Assembly: GCA_045646905.1 (NCBI GenBank)
Contig: JAZRLP010000029.1
Span: 1-64,000, forward strand
Source: RGIG4079 sp045646905
GTDB lineage: Bacteria; Bacteroidota; Bacteroidia; Bacteroidales; Muribaculaceae
Reading direction: 5' to 3'
DNA length: 64,000 nt
Every line of letters begins with the position of its first letter. Positions within the stretch are counted from its first letter, which is position 1. Below the pieces are notes generated by a model. It worked only from the letters and a program-made list of their open reading frames with translations, had not been told where the DNA came from and searched no databases. Both the position numbers and the translations under genes were made by a program. Positions 42,406 to 49,922 of the stretch are shown here, in pieces.

Positions 42406-43589
42406 ACTGGAGTTGAAACAATTAATATTCGGTTATCATTTGATGAAGTGACACCATAAAGACGATACTTGTTATCGTCTTTTATTTTTAGTCGTTTGCG
42501 AAGTTCATCAGCACTTAAAACAAAGTTTCTTACAGCAACATTTGCTCGTGGGTATTCTTTTGCAACTTCTTTTAATGTGCGAGATGAAAAAGGGTATATG
42601 CGTTCAATTTTATAGCAATCACCAGGGAAATTTGTAATTATTTCATTAGAGGCATAAAGATGTGTATTTTGATGAAGTTTAATTGCATTAAAGAATTCCG
42701 ATAGGGTTTTAATAGGTTGCATTTTCATCACAGCGGGATATGGCTCATAGATATATTTCATGTCTAGGATATTGCCATATTGAGCTACAGCATCGACTTC
42801 GACATCGTGGTTGTATGCAAAATCGCATTGGTTGGTAATGCAATGTAGTGTTGGCGTTGCTTTAGGATTTTTGAAGTCCACAACTGCGACTAATTCCTTG
42901 CACTCTTGGCGAGTTCCTATGGCGTATAAATCGGTTGTCTCGGGAAGTTCTCGCAACATTTGTGTTGCATCAAGCATGGGAGATGCTTTTATGATTAATT
43001 TATCGCAATGTCGCTTGATAAGGTCGAGCACCTCTACTACATTCGGTTGGCAGTCAGAGAGGGCAAACAAGCGTTTTCCTCCATCTCCACGACGAGCTGG
43101 ATCGATGAAAATTGTGTCAAAATGTTCGGTAGAATTTTTGAGATATTCTACGCTGTCTGCATTAATGCCAGTGAAATTAGTGATGTTAAGAGCCTTTGCA
43201 TTTATTGATAAAGCTTCTGCTACATCTTCATTGAGGTCAATCGCAGTAACATATTTTGCCTTTTGCGCAAGATGAAAAGCATCGATGCCAAGTCCAGCGG
43301 TCATGTCAAGGATTGTTTCTCCATCATTTATTAATGTAGAGTGAAATACGGCAAGGTCATCCGAAGTGCATTGTTCGGCCGATAGGGTAGTGGGAAAAAT
43401 AAAGTGAGGTGACTTGAGCGTATTGTGCAATTTTTTTGCAGCCTTTTTTCGGCAATCAATCTGCATTATGGCATACTCATAAATTGAGGCATCGTATTTC
43501 TTGCGATAACTCAACCTCAACTTAGTTGTATCATCATTGCGATGTTCCTTAATCCATTTAATTATATTATCACTTAATTCCGTTACCAT
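42402..43589 (-). CDS. SAM-dependent methyltransferase with THUMP-like domain
   Basis: A 395-residue protein. A helical N-terminal region (about 1-95) precedes a class I methyltransferase fold: motif I ILDMTAGLGIDAFHLAQKA, acidic VTAIDLNEDVAEALSIN, and a FIDPARRGDGGKRLFAL catalytic-loop segment resembling RsmD/Trm-like D-P-x-Y positions. The C-terminal part (about 290-395) looks like the THUMP-like tail of this Bacteroidota group. RNA is the likely substrate, but the modified base is unknown. A -7 TAACTTTG at 43612-43619 lies 23 bases upstream of the ATG. Confidence 0.8.
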   Translation of the reverse strand: MVTELSDNIIKWIKEHRNDDTTKLRLSYRKKYDASIYEYAIMQIDCRKKAAKKLHNTLKSPHFIFPTTLSAEQCTSDDLAVFHSTLINDGETILDMTAGLGIDAFHLAQKAKYVTAIDLNEDVAEALSINAKALNITNFTGINADSVEYLKNSTEHFDTIFIDPARRGDGGKRLFALSDCQPNVVEVLDLIKRHCDKLIIKASPMLDATQMLRELPETTDLYAIGTRQECKELVAVVDFKNPKATPTLHCITNQCDFAYNHDVEVDAVAQYGNILDMKYIYEPYPAVMKMQPIKTLSEFFNAIKLHQNTHLYASNEIITNFPGDCYKIERIYPFSSRTLKEVAKEYPRANVAVRNFVLSADELRKRLKIKDDNKYRLYGVTSSNDNRILIVSTPV

Positions 43590-43611
43590 TGCACATAATT
43601 ATTACCGATTG

Positions 43612-43619
43612 CAAAGTTA
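43612..43619 (-). promoter_or_regulatory. -7 box for methyltransferase gene
   Basis: TAACTTTG on the minus strand, 22 bases before the ATG at 43589. No clear -33 element; it lies just within the 3' flank of the SanA-like gene. Confidence 0.4.
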
Positions 43620-43638
43620 AGAAAATAAATAGGATATT

Positions 43639-44280
43639 TTATTCCTCCGTTGTTTCAAATTTAGGTTTTTCACCTAATATTACATCAACGAATAATTTCA
43701 CTCGGGCAAAGAACTCTCGGCCTTCGTTTTTTATGCGTTTGGTTATTATATGTGATGGTTTGGCATTATAGCCAATAGCGTCAATTCCATTATGAGAAGC
43801 GAGGAATATTGCCCGTTCATTGTGGTATTCTTGTGAAATAATAGTCATACTATCTACCCCATAAATCTCTTTGGCTTTTACGATAGAGTTAAGTGTGCGT
43901 GTTCCATCGTAATCAAGAATTATAACACTATCGGGAACCCCATGTGCCACGAGTGAATCACGCATGGCAATTAATTCGTTATATCCTCCACTTGGGCGTG
44001 ATGAGTAGTCGCCACCACTTGAAATAATTCTATCAACTTTGCCTGCCTTGTAAAGATTGGCAGTAGCTGTGATGCGATTGATGTAATAAAAATTGGGATC
44101 ACCATTAGGCACGCGAGGAGATGTGCCAAGTAAAAGACCGACCTTGCGATGAGGAATGTCGGCAACATTGTCAAATGTTTTGTTCCAGACCTTGCACTCC
44201 ACAATTGTATAGCAACCGATAATCGCAATAACAATTGCGATTATTACTCCTAATATTATCTTTTTGTAACTAATTTTCAT
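43639..44280 (-). CDS. SanA/YdcF-like DUF218 protein
   Basis: A 213-residue protein with an N-terminal membrane anchor (about residues 8-28) and a DUF218 domain outside the membrane. VGLLLGTSPRVPNGDPNFYY and ADLY-like TANLYKAGKVDRIISSGGD are typical of SanA-like proteins, followed by GVPDSVIILDYDGTRTLNSI and a STA-like VDSMTIISQEYHNERAIFLA. SanA is linked to envelope barrier function and cell-wall stress in enterics; its reaction is not known. It lies upstream of the methyltransferase gene (49-base gap). Confidence 0.82.
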   Translation of the reverse strand: MKISYKKIILGVIIAIVIAIIGCYTIVECKVWNKTFDNVADIPHRKVGLLLGTSPRVPNGDPNFYYINRITATANLYKAGKVDRIISSGGDYSSRPSGGYNELIAMRDSLVAHGVPDSVIILDYDGTRTLNSIVKAKEIYGVDSMTIISQEYHNERAIFLASHNGIDAIGYNAKPSHIITKRIKNEGREFFARVKLFVDVILGEKPKFETTEE

Positions 44281-44402
44281 TACAAAATAAGTTAAATCTC
44301 AAAAGAAAATTTATCATTCTTTACAATCTATATTGTAATAATAAATGCCTTGGATATGATGAGTATGTGGTATTTTATCTTAATATTTTGTTGAGGTTAT
44401 GG

Positions 44403-45095
44403 CTATAATTTATTTCTTTTTATGAAAGAATCAGGATCTTTTCCACATCCTATGCAGTTATGAGGTATTGTTTTGTATTTGACTTTTTCAGTCTTTCGAG
44501 TTATCATAAAGTATGCATCAGTTCCATCATCAAAGTGTTCGCTGTTAGCAATAATAATATAACCTTTTTTAGTTGCGGGAGATATTGCATCTTCGCCCCA
44601 ATGAAGGTCTTCATAAAAGTGAGTGGAAAATAAAAACGCTGATGGCTCAATAGTATGCCATTTTTTCTTGCGGTATGTGAATACCTCATATGTATGCCAA
44701 TTGCTTACCTCGGTTTCGAGCCTTATGCCAAATTCTTCAGTGCCGTTTTGATCAATATCTCCTTCCTTGATCATTCTTACTCTCCATGTTTGCACAATAT
44801 ATAAAGGTGCGATAGAGCCTTTTTTACTATATATAATAAAAACAATTAAGCCTCTTTCGCTATGGTTGCTAATTGGCTCGGCAATAAGAGTATCAACTCC
44901 TGTGCCACTGAAGTTTCCCACTATAGTATCACGATAATGTTCAATAGTGTCAATTTCATAACCATTATCATAATGGTGAAATATCGGTTTTGACGAAGAA
45001 CTTGATGAATTGAGTTTGCTGTTGGCTGAAGATAAAAGGCCTCCTAAAAATAAAAATCCAGCTCCCAATAATAACAATGAATATAGTCTTTTCAT
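44403..45095 (-). CDS. Exported protein with DxDxNG motif, paralogue of next gene upstream
   Basis: A 230-residue protein from the ATG at 45095; an earlier in-frame ATG (45137) would overlap the preceding gene. It has a hydrophobic signal or anchor segment (MKRLYSLLLLGAGFLFLGGL) but no Cys. A Ser-rich linker follows. The core shares IGNFSG/VGNFSG, GVDTLI-EPI, PLYI, and EGD-D-NGTEEFG with the adjacent protein, so the two come from a tandem duplication. The motif GDIDQNGTEEFG resembles calcium-binding D-x-D-x-N-G loops. It ends CIGCGKDPDSFIKRNKL. No family is recognised; role unknown. Confidence 0.65.
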   Translation of the reverse strand: MKRLYSLLLLGAGFLFLGGLLSSANSKLNSSSSSSKPIFHHYDNGYEIDTIEHYRDTIVGNFSGTGVDTLIAEPISNHSERGLIVFIIYSKKGSIAPLYIVQTWRVRMIKEGDIDQNGTEEFGIRLETEVSNWHTYEVFTYRKKKWHTIEPSAFLFSTHFYEDLHWGEDAISPATKKGYIIIANSEHFDDGTDAYFMITRKTEKVKYKTIPHNCIGCGKDPDSFIKRNKL

Positions 45096-45108
45096 ATGAT
45101 AATATGTT

Positions 45109-45789
45109 TTATTCAACAATTTCGGCAAAATGAACAATCCCTTTAGTAATAGGAATGAACTTTAATTTAACTGATTTGTGCTCAATGTAAAAGTCTTCTC
45201 CACCATGCGATTCAAGGACTTCTATTTCCCCCTTTTTATTCGTTGTTTTTGCGATATTGCCATGAGTTGCACCCTCTTCAATATGCCCACGGAAATGATT
45301 AATATTTGAGTCTAACTTATACCATAAATTATCCTTTAATGTAAATATATGGTAAGTAGTCCAATTCCCAATTTCAAGCTCCCAAGAAAATCCAAACTCT
45401 TCCGTCCCATTGCCATCAAGGTCTCCTTCGGGAATCATTGTAATGCTACATATATCTTCGATATATAGGGGTGGAATGTTGCCGTTTTTGCTTGAAATTT
45501 TGAAATTTTTACGAATTGCATTTAGCCCAATAGGCTCACAAATAAGAGTGTCAACACCTTTACCACTGAAATTGCCAATTAATGTATCACACCATTGTTT
45601 AAATGTTTCAGGCGTGTATTCGGTTGTATCGTTCCATGGATCATCATCCAAGAGAGAGGGGTGAACTTTTGCTAACGAATCATTCAACTTTGTCAATGAA
45701 TCAGATTGACTATCCGAACCAGTAGAAGAATTACATGCTCCAAACGATAGCATTAAAATAGAAATTAAAACATAAAAGAGTTTTTTCAT
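45109..45789 (-). CDS. Lipoprotein with DxDxNG motif, paralogue of downstream gene
   Basis: A 226-residue lipoprotein. The signal peptide ends in SFGAC (Cys19), followed by a polar Ser/Asp-rich linker. The core (about residues 65-190) contains IGNFSGKGVDTLICEPIG, PPLYIEDICSITMIPEGDLD, NGTEEFGFSWELEIGNWTTY and HIFTLKDNLWYKL. The GDLDGNGTEE segment resembles calcium loops of FG-GAP/VCBS-like repeats. The segments are shared with the 44403-45095 protein. Family not recognised. It is encoded downstream of a small FtsZ-like gene on the same strand. Confidence 0.68.
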   Translation of the reverse strand: MKKLFYVLISILMLSFGACNSSTGSDSQSDSLTKLNDSLAKVHPSLLDDDPWNDTTEYTPETFKQWCDTLIGNFSGKGVDTLICEPIGLNAIRKNFKISSKNGNIPPLYIEDICSITMIPEGDLDGNGTEEFGFSWELEIGNWTTYHIFTLKDNLWYKLDSNINHFRGHIEEGATHGNIAKTTNKKGEIEVLESHGGEDFYIEHKSVKLKFIPITKGIVHFAEIVE

Positions 45790-45823
45790 AATTAGATGTA
45801 TTATTAGTTGATATAAAAATTAG

Positions 45824-45925
45824 TTAAACAAAGATAGTAAATTGTTCGCAGATATTACGATATTCATTAGTGTTATACATGTTATCAATATAGAGGGAAG
45901 GAATAGCGCTTAAGGCTAAATTCAT
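45824..45925 (-). CDS. Possible 33-residue peptide overlapping FtsZ-like gene stop
   Basis: The stop of the FtsZ-like gene and an ATG overlap as ATGA (45922-45925). The ATG opens a 33-codon frame starting MNLALSAIPSLYIDNMYNTN and ending at TAA (45824). The overlap is the usual arrangement for coupled translation, but 34 codons of AT-rich sequence can arise by chance, and the last part overlaps the -7 box of the next gene. No similarity is recognised. Low confidence that it is translated. Confidence 0.25.
   Translation of the reverse strand: MNLALSAIPSLYIDNMYNTNEYRNICEQFTIFV
45829..45836 (-). promoter_or_regulatory. -7 box for DxDxNG lipoprotein gene
   Basis: TATCTTTG on the minus strand, 39 bases before the ATG at 45789. 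No clear -33 element. Confidence 0.45.
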
Positions 45926-46182
45926 AAATTATCGTCAATGATTTTTCCGATTTCATCTTCAATATTTTCGGCAAATTCTCGCCATATTTTAGTGTGACTT
46001 GCTGGTGACATGTTTGGACTACCATTCATTTCGTATAAATCATAACAGAGTAAATCTTCGGCAGTTTCTCTACAATTTGATCCAATACCAATATAATTTG
46101 CATTAGGAATTCCAACCTCTTTCATCCTTTTTACGGCGTTAATTCCTCCGCCTCCGACGCCAATAATCAAAATTTTGCTCAT
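45922..46182 (-). CDS. Mini FtsZ-like protein, N-terminal nucleotide-binding part only
   Basis: An 86-residue protein. KILIIGVGGGGINAVKRMKE (residues 3-22) is close to the FtsZ T1 loop and helix. The next part (ANYIGIGSNCRE) parallels the FtsZ VEFIAVNTDAQ strand, and a SPNMSPASHTKIWREF helix leading to IEDEIGKIIDD parallels the segment just before the T4 GGGTGTG loop. The protein stops at that point, so T4 to T7 and the C-terminal domain are missing. Other frames downstream show no continuation. A well-formed promoter lies upstream, which argues for an expressed small gene rather than debris. Function unknown. Confidence 0.72.
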   Translation of the reverse strand: MSKILIIGVGGGGINAVKRMKEVGIPNANYIGIGSNCRETAEDLLCYDLYEMNGSPNMSPASHTKIWREFAENIEDEIGKIIDDNL

Positions 46183-46232
46183 AGAATTTATTAGTTAAGC
46201 GGTTTAATTTATAATGTGTCAGTTTTACACCA

Positions 46233-46263
46233 CAAAGATAATCATAAGCAATGAAATTGCAAA
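46233..46263 (-). promoter_or_regulatory. Promoter of mini FtsZ-like gene
   Basis: Minus strand -33 TTTG (46263-46260), exact 19-base spacer, -7 TATCTTTG (46240-46233). The ATG is about 50 bases downstream. Confidence 0.8.
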
Positions 46264-46380
46264 AACAAAATCGTTTTTTGAAGATTTTTTTTCAAAAAAA
46301 TGGAACTGTTATTGATAGCCAGAAACAAAATATATAATATTTGTGTTATTTATTTGTAACCAAAATTCAAGTATTATATT

Positions 46381-46938
46381 ATGACGACGATTGTTTTTTC
46401 GCATCCGTGGCAAGGGAGTTTTAATCAGGCGATTTTAGATGGAGTTGAGAAGAAATTGCGTGAAGAAGGGCGATCTTTTCATGTAATTGACCTTGTAAAA
46501 GATGGGTTTAATCCCACTATGATGGCCACCGATTTGGCTTTATATAATAGGGGCGAGACTGCAGACCCAATAGTAGCAAAGTATGGCGAAATGCTTCAAG
46601 GTAGTGATGAGTTGATTATTATTTTCCCTATATGGTGGGGAATGATGCCAGCTATTTTTAAGGGATTTCTTGATAAAATATTGCTAAAAGGTGTTGCTTA
46701 CAATTATTCAGATAAAGGGGCAATGCTACCTGCGTTTGAAATTAGTCGTACATTATTAGTTACAACATCGCAAGGTCCCACACCTCTTTATCGTCATTTT
46801 ATAGAGGATACTCTTATCTCGTTTGTCCTCAACTCTGTGGGTATAACCGGTGTGACATGGCTAAACTGTGAGAAAACAGCACATGGCTCACGAGAAAATC
46901 GTGAAATCTTCCTCAAAAATGTAATAGCAAAAGTGTAA
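46381..46938 (+). CDS. NAD(P)H-dependent oxidoreductase, flavodoxin-like fold
   Basis: A 185-residue cytosolic flavoprotein of the NQO/KefF/MdaB type. TTIVFSHPWQGSFNQAILDG is the FMN/FAD-binding start, IIIFPIWWGMMPAIFKGFLD is the central signature, and TSQGPTPLYRHF continues the fold. Such enzymes reduce quinones or other electrophiles with two electrons, or regulate potassium channels. The exact substrate is unknown. It is a single gene, divergent from the FtsZ-like gene, and followed by short direct repeats. Confidence 0.85.
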   Translation: MTTIVFSHPWQGSFNQAILDGVEKKLREEGRSFHVIDLVKDGFNPTMMATDLALYNRGETADPIVAKYGEMLQGSDELIIIFPIWWGMMPAIFKGFLDKILLKGVAYNYSDKGAMLPAFEISRTLLVTTSQGPTPLYRHFIEDTLISFVLNSVGITGVTWLNCEKTAHGSRENREIFLKNVIAKV

Positions 46939-46940
46939 AT

Positions 46941-47009
46941 GAATTGAGAATTGAAGATTGAGAATTGAGATGTCCCACATTTCGCATTCTACATTCAGCA
47001 CTTCGCATT
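46941..47009. repeat. Short direct repeats in intergenic region
   Basis: GAATTGAGAATTGAAGATTGAG continues to GAATTGAGA (46941-46970), made of ATTGA/GA units. A second set follows at about 46979-47009, with TTTCGCATT, TACATT and CTTCGCATT. They lie between two convergent genes, are not palindromic, and are unlike the flanks. Confidence 0.6.
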
Positions 47010-47011
47010 AA

Positions 47012-47731
47012 TTAAAGTCGTCCGTTATCGTTGTATGAGAAATAACTGGTGGGTGTGATGATCAGATGATCAAGAACATTGATGTCAAGTAGTTTGGCAG
47101 CTTCTTTTGTCTTGGTTGTAATGCGGTCGTCGTCGGGACTTGGGCGTAAATTGCCCGAGGGGTGATTATGAACGAGTATAATCCCCGATGCAAGTAACTC
47201 AAGGGCGCGCTTTAATATTAGCCTAATGTCGGTTATTGTTCCCGAAACCCCACCTTTGCTCATACATTCTTCATATATAATTCGATTGCTTCGTGATAGG
47301 TAGAGTACCCAAAATTCCTCATATTCAAGGCGCTCAAGTTTAATACGCATTATGTTGTAAATGTCGGTTGAGCATTTTATTTGTGGATCAAGTGCAGCAT
47401 CTTCGTCGCGAGTGCGTAACCCCAACTCAAATGCAGCAGCGAGTGAAATGGCTTTGGCTGTACCTACACCTTTAAATTTCTTCTTCATCTCGTGTATGGA
47501 TAGCCTACTTAATCGCGACAACCTATTATCGCATGACGCAAGAATTTCTTGGCTCATTGAAATGACTGATTTGCCAGGAACCCCACTGCCAAAAATGATT
47601 GCAAGTAGTTCGGCATTACTCAACGAACGAATGCCTTGAGATAAGGCTTTTTCGCGAGGCTTATCTCCTTCATCAAGGTCGGCAATGCGCCCCATGAATC
47701 GATTTTCGGGTTCTTTGAGTTGGTCGCTCAT
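47012..47731 (-). CDS. radC: RadC-family JAB-domain protein
   Basis: A 239-residue protein. The N-terminal helix-hairpin-helix region (LSNAELLAIIFGSGVPGKSV, then LSRLSIHEMKKKFKGVGTAKAI) precedes an MPN/JAB+ domain with the metal site HNHPSGNLRPSPDD near residue 185. The catalytic Glu and Asp positions appear intact. RadC was once thought to act in DNA repair, but its actual role is unclear; a nuclease or protease-like activity is possible. It is the last gene of the DUF4250/uvrD/nspC/GT2 run, six bases after the GT2 gene. Confidence 0.92.
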   Translation of the reverse strand: MSDQLKEPENRFMGRIADLDEGDKPREKALSQGIRSLSNAELLAIIFGSGVPGKSVISMSQEILASCDNRLSRLSRLSIHEMKKKFKGVGTAKAISLAAAFELGLRTRDEDAALDPQIKCSTDIYNIMRIKLERLEYEEFWVLYLSRSNRIIYEECMSKGGVSGTITDIRLILKRALELLASGIILVHNHPSGNLRPSPDDDRITTKTKEAAKLLDINVLDHLIITPTSYFSYNDNGRL

Positions 47732-47737
47732 AATATA

Positions 47738-48736
47738 TTATTTCCCTTTTCTAATTGCAACTTCTTCCTCAATGTTACGCCCGCGGCGCAAAAGAATTTT
47801 AGTGGTAAATGCTTTGATAAATCCCCATCCATAGCCACAAAGTTGCAAGATGCTTGCAGGAACTGCTTTAGTCGCAATGATGAAGGATTTGGTAGAGAAT
47901 AGTGCAGTGATAAAGATGGCCAATAGATATGCTGCTAAAGGAAGAATACACCACCATTTCCAAAATAAAGAAAGCAATATCAAACATGCCGAACCCAATA
48001 CAAACACAGCGGGTAAAGTATGCACCAATTTTAACGAATCGGGATAAAGTAACTTTAATGTGATGCGCGACATGCCAAATACATACACTTGGCGTGTGAA
48101 TAATCGCATGTTCACACGGCGTTTGTGATATACATATGCCTCACGAATTAGCCCTATAGAGAACCCAGCCTGACGGATGCGAGTGCTCATGTCGATATCT
48201 TCAGAGAACATTTCCCTAAATCCTCCCACTTTTTCATATACTTTGCGAGAGTAGCCCATATTGAATGTGCGAGGCACAAATTTCTCTAATTGAACCTTCC
48301 CACCACGAATGCCACCAGTGGTGAGGAATGAAGTCATTGAGTAGTTAATCGCTTTTTGTGTTGAGCTAAACGATTCGTGTGCTGCATCGGGGCCACCGAA
48401 ACAATCAAGAGGATTTTTATCAAGAGCATCTGATAGGGTCTTAAAATAATCGGGAGGAATAACACAATCCGAGTCAAAGAAGATAAAATAATCACCTTTT
48501 GCGCGTTCAAGGCCGTGATTGCGTGCAATCGAACGACCTTCATTCTCTTTATAATAATAAGAGGCATTAACTTGATTAGTATATTCTTCAACAACCTCTT
48601 TGCAAGGGGCTGAAGAGCCATCCTCTACAATTACAACTTCAAAGTCTTTGCATGATTGATGTGCAAGGCTTTCCATTAGGTCGCGGACTTCATCAATGCG
48701 ATTATATACTGGTATTATTATCGAAAATCGTGGCAT
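47738..48736 (-). CDS. Family 2 glycosyltransferase with C-terminal membrane segments
   Basis: A 332-residue protein. The GT-A domain (about 1-235) starts FSIIIPVYNRIDEVRDLM, with VEDGSSAPCK and FIFFDSDCVIPPDYF giving the DxD motif. GGPDAAHESFSSTQKAIN and EMFSEDIDMSTRIRQAGF supply the acceptor-side acidic residues. Two or three hydrophobic segments follow at about 240-300. It probably adds a sugar to a cell-surface glycan or glycolipid; the acceptor is unknown. It is encoded between nspC and radC. Confidence 0.85.
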   Translation of the reverse strand: MPRFSIIIPVYNRIDEVRDLMESLAHQSCKDFEVVIVEDGSSAPCKEVVEEYTNQVNASYYYKENEGRSIARNHGLERAKGDYFIFFDSDCVIPPDYFKTLSDALDKNPLDCFGGPDAAHESFSSTQKAINYSMTSFLTTGGIRGGKVQLEKFVPRTFNMGYSRKVYEKVGGFREMFSEDIDMSTRIRQAGFSIGLIREAYVYHKRRVNMRLFTRQVYVFGMSRITLKLLYPDSLKLVHTLPAVFVLGSACLILLSLFWKWWCILPLAAYLLAIFITALFSTKSFIIATKAVPASILQLCGYGWGFIKAFTTKILLRRGRNIEEEVAIRKGK

Positions 48737-48770
48737 ATTTATAGACTTTTCTTTGGGTAATAAAAGTGGG

Positions 48771-49922
48771 TTAACTCATCCTTGATTTATAATCTTCATA
48801 TGTGTATTGTCGCAAATATTCACATTCACCATCGGCTCGGCATAACACTATGGATGGGTGTTGTATGCCGTTAAACATATTGGTCTTTACGGTGGTGTAG
48901 TGATTCATATCTTCGAGTGTCAATTTGTCTCCTATTTCAAGTGGCTTTTCAAAACTCCAATCTCCAATGAAATCGCCACTGAGACAAGAATTCCCTCCAA
49001 GACGATATGTTGGAAGTGATTTGTTAACCTCAACGCTTTCGGTGATTTGGGGCTGATAGGGCATTTCAAGGCAGTCGGGCATGTGGCACGCAAATGACGC
49101 ATCAATGATAGCGGTTTTTACACCTTGATTTTCTACAACATCCACTACCGATGTTATTAAGTCGCCAGTGCGCCAAGTGAATGCACTACCAGGTTCAAGT
49201 ATCACATCAAGCCAAGGATAACGGCTCTTAAATTCTTTTAATAGAGAGATGAGATGTTCAACATCATATCCTTCGCGGGTCATGAGGTGTCCGCCACCCA
49301 TATTTACCCATTTTACTTGTGATAGATATTTGCCAAATTGAGCCTCAAAAGCTTCAAGTACTTTTTCTAAATCAAACGAAGTAGATTCGCATAGAGCGTG
49401 GAAGTGCATACCCTCAATACCGTCGGGTAGTTTGTCGCCAATTATCTCGGCTGTAACACCAAATCGTGAGCCGGGTAGGGCAGGGTTATATATATCAGTT
49501 TCAATCACTGAACATTGTGGATTTACTCGCACTCCAGGCGATACATGGTGTTTTCCTTTGGTAGAATTGTGTTTAACTACATCATTTTTAAACCGTTCCC
49601 ATTGATTGAGTGAATTGAAAGTGATATGTGTGCTACCTTCAAGATAGCGACCTATTGTCAACGGGGTATATGCTGGGCAATAAGAATGAACTTCATTCCC
49701 CAAACAATCAATTGCTAAATCCATCTCATTTAGCGAACTTGCTGTTGATGCAGTGCAATATTCTTGAATTATGGGAAATGTGCGCCACAAAGCATTTGCT
49801 TTAAATGCCATAATTATATTTACCTCGGCCTCTCGTTTCACTCGATTTATTAATTCGAGGTTGCGACGAAGTCGATTTTCATATACTATGTAGAACGGAG
49901 TGGGTATTTCGTTAATTTTCAT
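48771..49922 (-). CDS. nspC: Carboxynorspermidine/carboxyspermidine decarboxylase
   Basis: A 383-residue PLP-dependent enzyme of the alanine-racemase fold. IPTPFYIVYENRLRRNLELI opens the barrel, IMAFKANALW holds the PLP lysine, and HFHALCESTSFDLEKV and WVNMGGGHLMTREGYD are nspC-type landmarks. CHMPDCLEMPYQP and GGNSCLSGDFIGDW form the second active-site part with the Cys and Asp. It converts carboxy(nor)spermidine to (nor)spermidine in the aspartate-semialdehyde route. The partner dehydrogenase is not in the window. The start overlaps the uvrD stop by one base (TAATG). Confidence 0.92.
   Translation of the reverse strand: MKINEIPTPFYIVYENRLRRNLELINRVKREAEVNIIMAFKANALWRTFPIIQEYCTASTASSLNEMDLAIDCLGNEVHSYCPAYTPLTIGRYLEGSTHITFNSLNQWERFKNDVVKHNSTKGKHHVSPGVRVNPQCSVIETDIYNPALPGSRFGVTAEIIGDKLPDGIEGMHFHALCESTSFDLEKVLEAFEAQFGKYLSQVKWVNMGGGHLMTREGYDVEHLISLLKEFKSRYPWLDVILEPGSAFTWRTGDLITSVVDVVENQGVKTAIIDASFACHMPDCLEMPYQPQITESVEVNKSLPTYRLGGNSCLSGDFIGDWSFEKPLEIGDKLTLEDMNHYTTVKTNMFNGIQHPSIVLCRADGECEYLRQYTYEDYKSRMS

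Noticed and set aside
42811..43275. A 154-residue plus-strand frame
   Set aside because: Antisense to the methyltransferase gene, which has clear SAM motifs on the other strand.
45790..45921. Frameshifted remainder of FtsZ after the mini FtsZ-like gene
   Set aside because: All three forward frames on the minus strand were read; none shows GGGTGTG or later FtsZ motifs, so there is no nearby broken remainder.
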